Assembly (NCBI GenBank): GCA_937915785.1
Contig: CALGGY010000054.1
Location: 1 to 5,675 of the forward strand
Length of the DNA: 5,675 nucleotides
Reading direction: 5' to 3'
From: an uncultured Bacteroidales bacterium
GTDB taxonomy: Bacteria > Bacteroidota > Bacteroidia > Bacteroidales > P3
Positions 1 through 5,675 of the stretch are shown piece after piece; positions within the stretch are counted from its first letter, which is position 1, and each line of letters begins with the position of its first letter. A program made the position numbers and the translations under genes. A model generated the notes under the pieces. It did not search any database, was not told the origin of the DNA, and worked only from the letters and a program-made list of their open reading frames with translations.

Positions 1-128
1 GCTTTGGAGCTCTGTCCGCCGGTGTTGGAGTAAACCTCGGTGTCGAGAACCAGCATGTTCACGTCTTCGCCGCTGGCCAGCATGTGGTCCAGACCGCCGA
101 AGCCGATGTCGTATGCCCAGCCGTCGCC
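1..128 (-). pseudogene. nifJ: 5'-truncated second copy of nifJ (pyruvate:ferredoxin oxidoreductase), ThDP-binding segment, runs off the left edge
   Basis: Read on the minus strand, this stretch encodes 42 residues starting exactly at the GDGW motif and continuing through DTEVYSNTGGQSSKA. This is the thiamine-diphosphate/Mg-binding core of pyruvate:ferredoxin oxidoreductase. It aligns without gaps to 3111-3238 inside the larger nifJ. Mismatches are at 56, 83, 99, 102, 105 and 123. All are transitions: four are third-position silent changes and two change Val to Met (DHM, VNM). Identity stops abruptly at 128/129, so everything N-terminal to GDG is missing here and is replaced by sequence next to the endonuclease gene. 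The frame is open to the left edge, and the rest of the copy cannot be seen. It cannot make a working enzyme, since the pyruvate-binding and ferredoxin-like domains are absent. An in-frame ATG at 164-162 could in principle give a short product. I infer a remnant of duplication or recombination; a contig join is the main alternative. Confidence 0.85.
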
Positions 129-168
129 TGTATTTCTTATATTGCTTCTTGCTATCGTGTGCATATGC

Positions 169-1206
169 CTACTCGTTTGTAGCATCCGAATTGATAAACT
201 GGGTTAGATTTACATTGGCCATGCTCTTTCGAATGAAGGAAAGCGATTTCTCTTGCAATTGAGATAGAATCGGCGACGAGTAGAACGAATAACTATTCTT
301 GATTGTCTTTGCAAGTTCATATACCCAATAGGTGCCACTCATTTGTATGATATGACCACCAATGTTTTGGGTCATATCAACAATGCGGCTGTTCGTCCCA
401 ATGGTATCAACTAAAATAATGGTGGTCGTATTGTGCGACAATCCTCCTCGTTCCATTTCTCTCTCAAACCGAGAAACCTTATCAAGGCTGATTTCGGGAT
501 TACCTCTCCCAATAAAACCAATGTCGAACCTAATACCAAACCCTGCTTTCAGTAATGCGGTTGCATCGCTTTCGCGTTTTTCTTGTCGTTCCGACAGCCA
601 AAACACCATTTTATTCTTTCGTGTATCGCTCTTGTCAATGTGAGAAAACCCAAGAATGCTCAACACAGAGCCGAGTATCAATTTTTCAAAGAATTTTCCA
701 TACATTGATTTCTCCGAGCCTCTGATTGTCAGGGTTTGCGCACCAATTGCGAGCATACACCTCAACAGGTCTGGCCACTGCATAAGGTATTGTACACCCT
801 CATTGTCTATAGTACACGAGAGTTTGCCATACTGGCGTTGTACCTCTTTCGATACGGTTTCAATATTTTGGTCGAGACGGGAAAGATAGCCTGCAAATGA
901 ACTATCTTCACGAATGACATTCTGAATGCTTTTACCCGTCAAACCCACGAACCAGTATAGAAAACTCTTTTCGTCTTTTGACAGATGTTCTGTTTTCAGC
1001 TCTTTCGATATGACACTTGTCAAACTCTTGTTCAAATTCTTGTACGAGGACAGGGCTTTAACATAGGTTGCAAGTAGAGACGTGTTCATAAGCAGTATGC
1101 GACGTTGTGTTAAACCTTCTGTCAGGTCTCTAACATTGTTGCCACACAATACAGAAATAACGACCTCGGAAACAACGTCCGTCCCCAAATCTGTCAAGCA
1201 GGTCAT
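169..1206 (-). CDS. Type II restriction endonuclease, CfrBI-like (main in-frame part; true 5' end probably frameshifted)
   Basis: The in-frame part, 345 residues, of a likely restriction endonuclease that would cut DNA at the site protected by the upstream methyltransferase. The N-terminal half is helical and polar (NVRDLTEGLTQRR at about 25-36). The likely catalytic core is C-terminal: FFEKL (172-176), then RFDIGFIGRGNPEISLDKVSRF (starting at 226), followed by a hydrophobic strand TTIILVDTIG. The spaced D228, E238 and K243 look like a PD-(D/E)xK variant, but this assignment is by eye. From memory, the GNPEISxDK pattern and overall size resemble the CfrBI family (CCWWGG cutters); I am not certain. 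ATG 1206 is the first start after an in-frame TAA (1221-1219), lies 57 bases past the methyltransferase stop and has no visible ribosome-binding site. A better start is the ATG at 1267, overlapping the methyltransferase stop, but it is in another frame. Removing one base joins them into a 365-residue protein. As given, the enzyme may be inactive or shortened. Confidence 0.7.
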   Translation of the reverse strand: MTCLTDLGTDVVSEVVISVLCGNNVRDLTEGLTQRRILLMNTSLLATYVKALSSYKNLNKSLTSVISKELKTEHLSKDEKSFLYWFVGLTGKSIQNVIREDSSFAGYLSRLDQNIETVSKEVQRQYGKLSCTIDNEGVQYLMQWPDLLRCMLAIGAQTLTIRGSEKSMYGKFFEKLILGSVLSILGFSHIDKSDTRKNKMVFWLSERQEKRESDATALLKAGFGIRFDIGFIGRGNPEISLDKVSRFEREMERGGLSHNTTTIILVDTIGTNSRIVDMTQNIGGHIIQMSGTYWVYELAKTIKNSYSFYSSPILSQLQEKSLSFIRKSMANVNLTQFINSDATNE

Positions 1207-1267
1207 TGCTGCTGTAACTTACAAGGTCTAATCCCTCTTGGGGAATAAGTTGGTGAAATTTGCTCAT
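1130..1267 (-). pseudogene. Displaced N-terminus of the restriction endonuclease (frame +1 relative to the main ORF)
   Basis: The ATG at 1267-1265 overlaps the methyltransferase TGA as ATGA, the classic arrangement for translationally coupled genes. This frame reads MSKFHQLIPQEGLDLVSYSS, then NDLLDRFG, and then degenerates into Cys/Arg-rich sequence ending at TAG (1132-1130) after 45 residues. Deleting one G from the GGGG run (plus-strand CCCC at 1183-1186) gives DRFG-TDVVSEVVISVLCG, continuing directly into the main endonuclease frame. The corrected length is 365 residues, an exact multiple of three from ATG 1267 to the TAG at 169. The shift must lie between 1218 and 1133, where both frames are open. 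I read this as a one-base insertion that inactivates or shortens the endonuclease, or as a base-calling error. A programmed frameshift is possible but nothing specific supports it. Confidence 0.65.
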
Positions 1268-2454
1268 ATCTCCATTTGGTTAAACAGATTTGACTTCTCG
1301 CCATCGGTTACCGGTATGTTAATCCAGTTTATATCCAAACTGTCGGACATATCAACCACAGACTCTTTTATTAAGTCTATGTATTTTTGTTCTAACTCAA
1401 ACGTTGCGAAACGTCGTCCCAATTTGATAGCAGCTTTAATTGTCGTACCTGTGCCACCAAACGGGTCAAGGACAACATCATTCTTGAACGAATAGTATGT
1501 GATGACTTTCTCTGCTAATTCTTGTGGGAATACAGCAGGGTGTATCTTATTATGGGCAGGAGTTATTTTCCAAATATTTGTAACCTCATACCCGTCAGCA
1601 ATCTTTGACTCGGACACAGCTTGCTGATTAGGATGCTTTCGAATGAGCCAATCAATCAATTTGTCCGTTTTCTTTCTATAAACAAGCACATACTCTGTAA
1701 CAGGTACGGGTTTGTATTGCAGAGGGTTCCTATCTGCTGAAAATCTTCTGCCACGTCCAGTAGCCCAGCCAGCCCCCTCGGGTTTAACCCATATTATATC
1801 ATCCACAAATTCGAAACCCTCTTCTACAAACAATCGATGGAAATCAAATGGTACGGCGATTCTTTTTGATGCCTCACTACGACTTGCACGTCTAACAAGT
1901 ACGGGGGAAACATTTAGGACAAAGAACCTACCTTCGTTTAGAACACGACCGCATTCATGAATTATGCGTTGCATTTTCAATAGGTATTCCTCATATGATA
2001 GATACTCGGCATACTCGGGTTTTGCGTTGTAGTATGGGGGAGACGTGAAAACAAGGTCGATGCTTTCATTAGGCAATTCTTTTAGCAGTTCTTCAGAATC
2101 TCCTTTGCCAATCGTATTGCGAAGCGTGGATATTTTAGGCTCACCTGTTTTCGACGACTTGGTTTGACTTTTGTCGTTTCTGCCTAACAACCTATTCTCA
2201 AGGATTTCTTTCGTGGTTGTCTTGCTATCGTCAATTAAGGATGTTAGAGCATCTATTACTATTTCTCCTATTCTTTCTCCACTTTGTGATTTAAGTGGCA
2301 CACGCCAAATATCATATCTGTCATCAATTTCAGGAAGTCCTGTTTGTATGGCATTTGACAACATAATATGCTCCAAGTATCCGTTGCAAATATCCCTTGC
2401 CTCGTCTACCGTGCTAACTCTGTAGTTTAGTCGTTTATTTCGTTTATATGACAT
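1264..2454 (-). CDS. Type II site-specific DNA methyltransferase, beta class (TSPPY; probably N4-cytosine)
   Basis: Transfers a methyl group from S-adenosylmethionine to an exocyclic amino group of DNA, protecting the host from the partner endonuclease encoded next to it. The protein has 396 residues. The catalytic motif IV, TSPPYY, is at 137-142, preceded by GDSEELLKEL (118-127). The target-recognition stretch lies between, with KPEGAGWATGRGRRFSADRN (224-243). Near the C-terminus come HPAVFPQELAEKVITYYS (305-322, motif X region) and the AdoMet-binding motif I, VVLDPFGGTGTT (327-338). The order IV before I defines the beta class. TSPPY is more common in N4-cytosine enzymes, but N6-adenine is not excluded. 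The first 90-odd residues (DDRYDIWRVPL, GEIVIDA) form an extra domain that I do not recognise. The start is well set: ATG 2454 is the first after an in-frame TAA at 2463-2461. It overlaps the endonuclease start by four bases. No controller (C) protein gene is visible. Confidence 0.92.
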   Translation of the reverse strand: MSYKRNKRLNYRVSTVDEARDICNGYLEHIMLSNAIQTGLPEIDDRYDIWRVPLKSQSGERIGEIVIDALTSLIDDSKTTTKEILENRLLGRNDKSQTKSSKTGEPKISTLRNTIGKGDSEELLKELPNESIDLVFTSPPYYNAKPEYAEYLSYEEYLLKMQRIIHECGRVLNEGRFFVLNVSPVLVRRASRSEASKRIAVPFDFHRLFVEEGFEFVDDIIWVKPEGAGWATGRGRRFSADRNPLQYKPVPVTEYVLVYRKKTDKLIDWLIRKHPNQQAVSESKIADGYEVTNIWKITPAHNKIHPAVFPQELAEKVITYYSFKNDVVLDPFGGTGTTIKAAIKLGRRFATFELEQKYIDLIKESVVDMSDSLDINWINIPVTDGEKSNLFNQMEI

Positions 2455-2554
2455 CTTGTTTTATCTGTGTTTCTGCAATTTTGGCTCACATCATTGTAAA
2501 TTGTTGCGAATTGTTCATAATCTTTACATTTATATGTTGCTATTCATAGATTAG
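2455..2554 (-). promoter_or_regulatory. AT-rich leader expected to hold the promoter of the restriction-modification operon
   Basis: About 100 bases separate the nifJ hairpin from the methyltransferase ATG. I find no match to the Bacteroidetes TAnnTTTG -7 element on the minus strand and no strong ribosome-binding site before the ATG. The only structure is a set of short repeats: AATTGTT at 2499-2505 and again at 2509-2515, ten bases apart, with a further ATTGT at 2493-2497. A ten-base spacing would put them on one face of the helix, as for an operator, but they could be chance in AT-rich DNA. The promoter itself is inferred from position only. Confidence 0.3.
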
Positions 2555-2586
2555 AAGTCTGGAAGGCCTCTCGACCTTCCAGACTT
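2555..2586 (-). terminator. Probable transcription terminator hairpin of nifJ
   Basis: The arm AAGTCTGGAAGG (2555-2566) pairs perfectly with CCTTCCAGACTT (2575-2586), a 12-bp stem with an 8-base loop. It starts 19 bases after the nifJ stop. A clear U-tract is missing on either side, so termination may be weak or of the Bacteroidetes hairpin-only kind. The position fits the end of nifJ transcription and would separate nifJ expression from the restriction-modification genes downstream. Confidence 0.75.
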
Positions 2587-2605
2587 AATATTTGGCGCGG
2601 AATTT

Positions 2606-5600
2606 TTACTTCCCTTCGCTCAGCCTCTTATACCCCTCGTATCTCAGCTTCGCGAACTGTTCGGTCTTGGTGAACAGTTCCTTGGCTTCATCGGGGAAGG
2701 TCTTCAGCAACGAGTTGTAGCGCACCTCGCCCATTATGAAGTCTTGGAATTTGCTCCAGTCGGGTTCCTTGCTGTCGAGGTGGAAGCCGTTCTGTCCGGC
2801 CTCGTCTTCTGCGGGATTGTAACGCCACAGATGCCAGTAACCGCAATCCACAGCCAGTTTCTCTTCTTTCTGCGAGTGTCCCATGCCGATCTTGATACCG
2901 TGGTTGATACACGGGGCGTAGCAGATAACCAGCGACGGTCCCGGATAAGCCTCGGCTTCTTTTATGGCTTTGAAGTACTGTGCCTGGCTGGCGCCCATGG
3001 CCACCTGAGCCACATACACATAGCCGTAGCTCTTGGCTATCATGCCGAGGTCTTTCTTGCGCACTTTCTTACCGGAAGCTGCAAATTTGGCCACAGCACC
3101 TGCCGGGGTAGCTTTGGAGCTCTGTCCGCCGGTGTTGGAGTAAACCTCGGTGTCGAGAACCAGCACGTTCACGTCTTCGCCGCTGGCCAGCACGTGGTCC
3201 AGACCGCCAAAACCAATGTCGTATGCCCAGCCATCGCCGCCGAAGATCCACTGCGATTTCTTCACAAGATGGTCTTTCAGGTCGATAATCTGTTTGCAGT
3301 AGTCGCAACCGCAGGCCTCACATCCGGCAAGTATCTGAGGAGCAAGGGCTTCAGTCTTAACGCCGTCCTCGCGGTTGTCTATCCATTGCTGGAACAGGCC
3401 TTTCAGCTCGTCGCTGCAGCATGTGCAGTTGGCAATGGCTTCGCTCATAACGCGTTCCACGCGGTCGCGCATCTTGCGGGTGGCTGTTGCCATACCGAGG
3501 CCGAATTCGGCATTGTCCTCGAACAGGCTGTTGGCCCATGCCACGCCCTTGCCGCTGCGGCAGTTCTTGCAATAAGGAGTTGCGGGAGCCGAGCCGCCAT
3601 AGATGGACGAACAACCGGTGGCGTTGGCCACAATCATGCGTTCGCCAAACAGCTGGGTGATGGTCTTGATGTAAGGTGTCTCGCCGCAGCCTGCGCAAGC
3701 GCCGCTGAACTCGAACAGAGGTTGTGCGAACTGGCTGTTCTTGACGTTGGCGTATTTGTCGATGAGGTTGTCCTTGTAGGTAACTTTTTTCTGGCTGTAG
3801 TCCCAGTTTTCGGCTTCGCCGAGCTGGCTTTCGAAGGGCTTCATCACAAGGGCTTTCTCCTTGGCGGGACAAACGTCGGCGCAGTTGCCGCAACCGGTGC
3901 AGTCCATCACACTAACCTGCATGCGGAAGTGCATACCGGCCATCTCCTTCGGCATTTTGATATCAGCGGCTTTCATCGAAGCGGGAGCGTTTTTCATCTC
4001 CTCGTCGGTCATCACCACGGGGCGGATGGCGGCGTGAGGACATACCAGCGAGCATTGGTTGCACTGTATGCAGTTGGCCGAATTCCATTCGGGAACCACG
4101 GTGGCCACACCACGTTTCTCGTAGGCGGTGGTGCCTGCGGGGAAAGTGCCGTCCACAATATCCTTGAAAGCGCTCACGGGCAAGTCGTTGCCGCACTGAG
4201 CCACCATCGGACGCATCACTTTGTTGATAAATTCGGGATCGTCGGCATTGTGGGCAAAAGTAAAATCGGTGGTGCAGTCGAGGTTTGCCCATTCTGCGGG
4301 GATTTCCACCTTGGTGATTTCACCACCGCGGTCAACGGCTGCGTAGTTCATGTTCACAATGTCCTCACCTTTCTTGCCGTAGCTCTTAACGATGAACTTC
4401 TTCATCTGTTCGACGGCGAGGTCGTAAGGTATAACGCCGGAGATTTTGAAGAAAGCACTTTGCAGAATGGTGTTGGTGCGGTTGCCCAGACCAATCTCGG
4501 CGGCAATCTTGGTGGCGTCGATGATGTACATGTTGATATGGTGCAGTGCCAGATATTTCTTCACAAAATCGGGCAGGTGTTTTTTTGTGTCATCAACGCT
4601 CCATGGCGAGTTGTAGAGGAAAGTTCCGTTGTCCTTCAGTCCGCGCAGGCAGTCGTATTTGCTCAGGTACGAAGGCACGTGAACGGCCACAAAGTCGGGA
4701 GTACCAACGAGGTAGGGAGCCAAGATGGGCTGGTCGCCGAAACGCAGGTGCGAGCAGGTGTAGCCGCCCGATTTCTTGGAGTCGTAGTCGAAATAAGCCT
4801 GGCTGTATTTGTTGGTGTTGTCGCCTATAATCTTGATGGAATTCTTGTTGGCGCCCACAGTGCCGTCGGCGCCGAGGCCGTAGAATTTGGCTTCGAAAGT
4901 GCCTTTGGGCAGTATGGATATTTCTTTGCCCACCTTGAGGGATTTGAAGGTAACATCGTCCACAATACCCACTGTGAACTGGTTCATGGGTTTATCCGAG
5001 GCAAGGTTCTCGAACACGGCCACCATTTGTGCCGGTGTGGTGTCCTTGCTGGAAAGACCGAAACGTCCGCCGATAATCATTGGTTTGGTTGGGCAGTCCT
5101 TGAAAGCCTCCACAATGTCCAAGTACAGTGGGTCGCCGTTGGCGCCCGGCTCTTTGGTGCGGTCCAAAACGCAGATGCGTTTCACGCTTTGCGGAACAAC
5201 TTCCATCAGGTATTTCACGCTGAACGGACGGTACAGATGAACGCTGATGAGACCGAGTTTCTTGCCGGCGGCGTTCTCCTTGTCGATGACGGTTTTGATG
5301 ACATCGGTGATGGAGCCCATGGCCACGATGACGTCGGTAGCGTCTTTGGCGCCGTAGTAGGTGAATGGAGCGTACTCACGGCCGGTGATGCGGCTCATCT
5401 CCTTCATGTATTTGGCCACGATGTCGGGCAGAGCGTCGTAGTACTGGTTCTGCAGTTCGCGGGTCTGGAAATAGATGTCGGGGTTCTGGGCTGTGCCGCG
5501 GGTTACGGGGTGCTCCGGATTCAGGGCGCGGTCGCGATAAGCCTTGAGGGCGTCCCAGTTGATGAGTTTTGCCACATCGTCCTGGTTGGTGGCTTCAACT

Positions 5601-5675
5601 TTCTGGATTTCGTGCGATGTGCGGAAACCGTCGAAGAAGTGCAGGAAAGGCACACGGCCTTCGATGGCGGCAAGG
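2606..5675 (-). CDS. nifJ: Pyruvate:ferredoxin (flavodoxin) oxidoreductase, N-terminus beyond the right edge
   Basis: Cytoplasmic enzyme converting pyruvate and CoA to acetyl-CoA and CO2 with reduction of ferredoxin or flavodoxin, central to anaerobic fermentation. The frame is open to the right edge (LAAIEGR precedes VPFLHFFDGFRTSHE), so the GTG at 5653 is an internal Val and not the start. About 1022 residues are visible of an expected 1180-1200. In order come the end of the N-terminal ThDP-associated domain, the transketolase-C-like domain, the gamma/EKR region, and a two-cluster ferredoxin domain with CIQCNQCSLVCP (4072-4037) and CTGCGNCADVCP (3901-3866). The ThDP domain with GDGWAYDIGFGGLDHV follows (from 3238). 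The Cys ligands expected for the ThDP-proximal cluster are present in CAGCGE, NATGCSS and APCINHG. The C-terminus (RLSEGK, TAA at 2608-2606) lacks the long extension of the Desulfovibrio africanus enzyme. The gene is GC-rich compared with the neighbouring restriction genes and appears intact where visible. Confidence 0.97.
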   Translation of the reverse strand, partial: LAAIEGRVPFLHFFDGFRTSHEIQKVEATNQDDVAKLINWDALKAYRDRALNPEHPVTRGTAQNPDIYFQTRELQNQYYDALPDIVAKYMKEMSRITGREYAPFTYYGAKDATDVIVAMGSITDVIKTVIDKENAAGKKLGLISVHLYRPFSVKYLMEVVPQSVKRICVLDRTKEPGANGDPLYLDIVEAFKDCPTKPMIIGGRFGLSSKDTTPAQMVAVFENLASDKPMNQFTVGIVDDVTFKSLKVGKEISILPKGTFEAKFYGLGADGTVGANKNSIKIIGDNTNKYSQAYFDYDSKKSGGYTCSHLRFGDQPILAPYLVGTPDFVAVHVPSYLSKYDCLRGLKDNGTFLYNSPWSVDDTKKHLPDFVKKYLALHHINMYIIDATKIAAEIGLGNRTNTILQSAFFKISGVIPYDLAVEQMKKFIVKSYGKKGEDIVNMNYAAVDRGGEITKVEIPAEWANLDCTTDFTFAHNADDPEFINKVMRPMVAQCGNDLPVSAFKDIVDGTFPAGTTAYEKRGVATVVPEWNSANCIQCNQCSLVCPHAAIRPVVMTDEEMKNAPASMKAADIKMPKEMAGMHFRMQVSVMDCTGCGNCADVCPAKEKALVMKPFESQLGEAENWDYSQKKVTYKDNLIDKYANVKNSQFAQPLFEFSGACAGCGETPYIKTITQLFGERMIVANATGCSSIYGGSAPATPYCKNCRSGKGVAWANSLFEDNAEFGLGMATATRKMRDRVERVMSEAIANCTCCSDELKGLFQQWIDNREDGVKTEALAPQILAGCEACGCDYCKQIIDLKDHLVKKSQWIFGGDGWAYDIGFGGLDHVLASGEDVNVLVLDTEVYSNTGGQSSKATPAGAVAKFAASGKKVRKKDLGMIAKSYGYVYVAQVAMGASQAQYFKAIKEAEAYPGPSLVICYAPCINHGIKIGMGHSQKEEKLAVDCGYWHLWRYNPAEDEAGQNGFHLDSKEPDWSKFQDFIMGEVRYNSLLKTFPDEAKELFTKTEQFAKLRYEGYKRLSEGK
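3111..3238 (-). repeat. Right-hand copy of a 128-bp diverged direct repeat (partner at 1-128)
   Basis: This segment within nifJ is repeated in the same orientation at the left edge, with 122 of 128 positions identical and no gaps. It begins at the second Gly of the GGDGW sequence and covers the ThDP-binding core. The true repeat may be longer, because the left copy is cut by the window edge. Direct repeats flanking the restriction-modification genes could allow the cassette to be lost by homologous recombination, restoring a single nifJ. Confidence 0.9.

Larger units (their letters stand above)
129..2554. other. Putative acquired restriction-modification cassette between two nifJ sequences
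   Basis: This interval holds the methyltransferase, the endonuclease and their flanking non-coding bases. It is visibly richer in A and T than nifJ on both sides; sample lines give about 38% GC inside it and about 62% in nifJ. Its left boundary is sharp: nifJ identity ends at 128/129. The right boundary is a guess, placed just after the nifJ hairpin; it could lie anywhere between the methyltransferase start and the nifJ stop. No transposase, integrase, terminal inverted repeat or tRNA is present. The layout resembles published cases of restriction-modification genes inserted with long target duplications, but single-crossover integration of a molecule carrying part of nifJ would look the same. 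Confidence 0.5.

Noticed and set aside
129..168. Terminal inverted repeat or insertion-sequence end at the left junction
   Set aside because: No matching inverted sequence was found near 2455-2605 and no transposase is present.
362..889. Plus-strand open frames opposite the endonuclease gene, and similar ones opposite the methyltransferase (1712-1960, 2171-2425)
   Set aside because: They are antisense to genes with recognisable motifs and have no start context or recognisable domains of their own.
1183..1186. Phase-variable homopolymer controlling the endonuclease
   Set aside because: A run of four G is too short for typical slipped-strand phase variation; a plain indel or sequencing error is more likely.
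2995..3000. CCATGG and other CCWWGG sites in nifJ as regulatory sites of a CfrBI-like system
   Set aside because: They are inside coding sequence, as expected by chance in GC-rich DNA, and I noticed none in the restriction-modification leader where regulation would be expected.
3357..3893. Long open frames overlapping nifJ in other frames on both strands (for example 178 residues here, 117 residues at 4887-5240)
   Set aside because: They lie inside a clearly coding, GC-rich gene, are rich in Arg, Gln and Pro or otherwise low in protein-like features, and match no motif; they are shadows of nifJ.
5651..5653. GTG as a start codon for nifJ
   Set aside because: The frame remains open upstream to the window edge and encodes the conserved LAAIEGR preceding VPFLHFFDGF, so this is an internal valine.

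Overview
The window looks like chromosomal DNA of an anaerobic Bacteroidetes bacterium, probably Bacteroidales. This rests on the sequence style of its large pyruvate:ferredoxin (flavodoxin) oxidoreductase and its moderate GC content. It is an inference from remembered family resemblance, not a search. All supported genes lie on the minus strand.

Region by region, from the right edge in the direction of transcription: (1) positions 5675-2606 hold nifJ, which lacks only its N-terminal part (cut by the window edge) and has an intact C-terminus. A 12-bp perfect hairpin (2555-2586) follows its stop codon. (2) After a roughly 150-bp AT-rich gap comes a two-gene Type II restriction-modification (R-M) unit. 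A beta-class TSPPY DNA methyltransferase (2454-1264) is followed by a PD-(D/E)xK-like restriction endonuclease, resembling the CfrBI type (1267-169). The methyltransferase stop and the most plausible endonuclease start share an ATGA overlap, but the endonuclease needs a one-base frame correction near a G4 run (plus-strand 1183-1186). It is therefore either a frameshifted gene or a sequencing error. (3) Forty bases after the endonuclease stop, the sequence changes abruptly into a second piece of nifJ (128 to 1), which starts at the thiamine-diphosphate-binding GDG motif and runs off the left edge.

The most notable point is this arrangement. An AT-richer R-M unit sits between a complete nifJ 3' end and a 5'-truncated, diverged copy of the same gene. 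Positions 1-128 match 3111-3238 with six mismatches, all transitions. Four are synonymous and two are Val/Met exchanges. This fits acquisition of an R-M cassette with a long target duplication, or single-crossover integration of a molecule carrying a nifJ fragment. An assembly join cannot be excluded.

Functionally, NifJ is a central fermentation enzyme and the R-M unit is a defence or selfish module. I see no metabolic link between them; the connection is positional.
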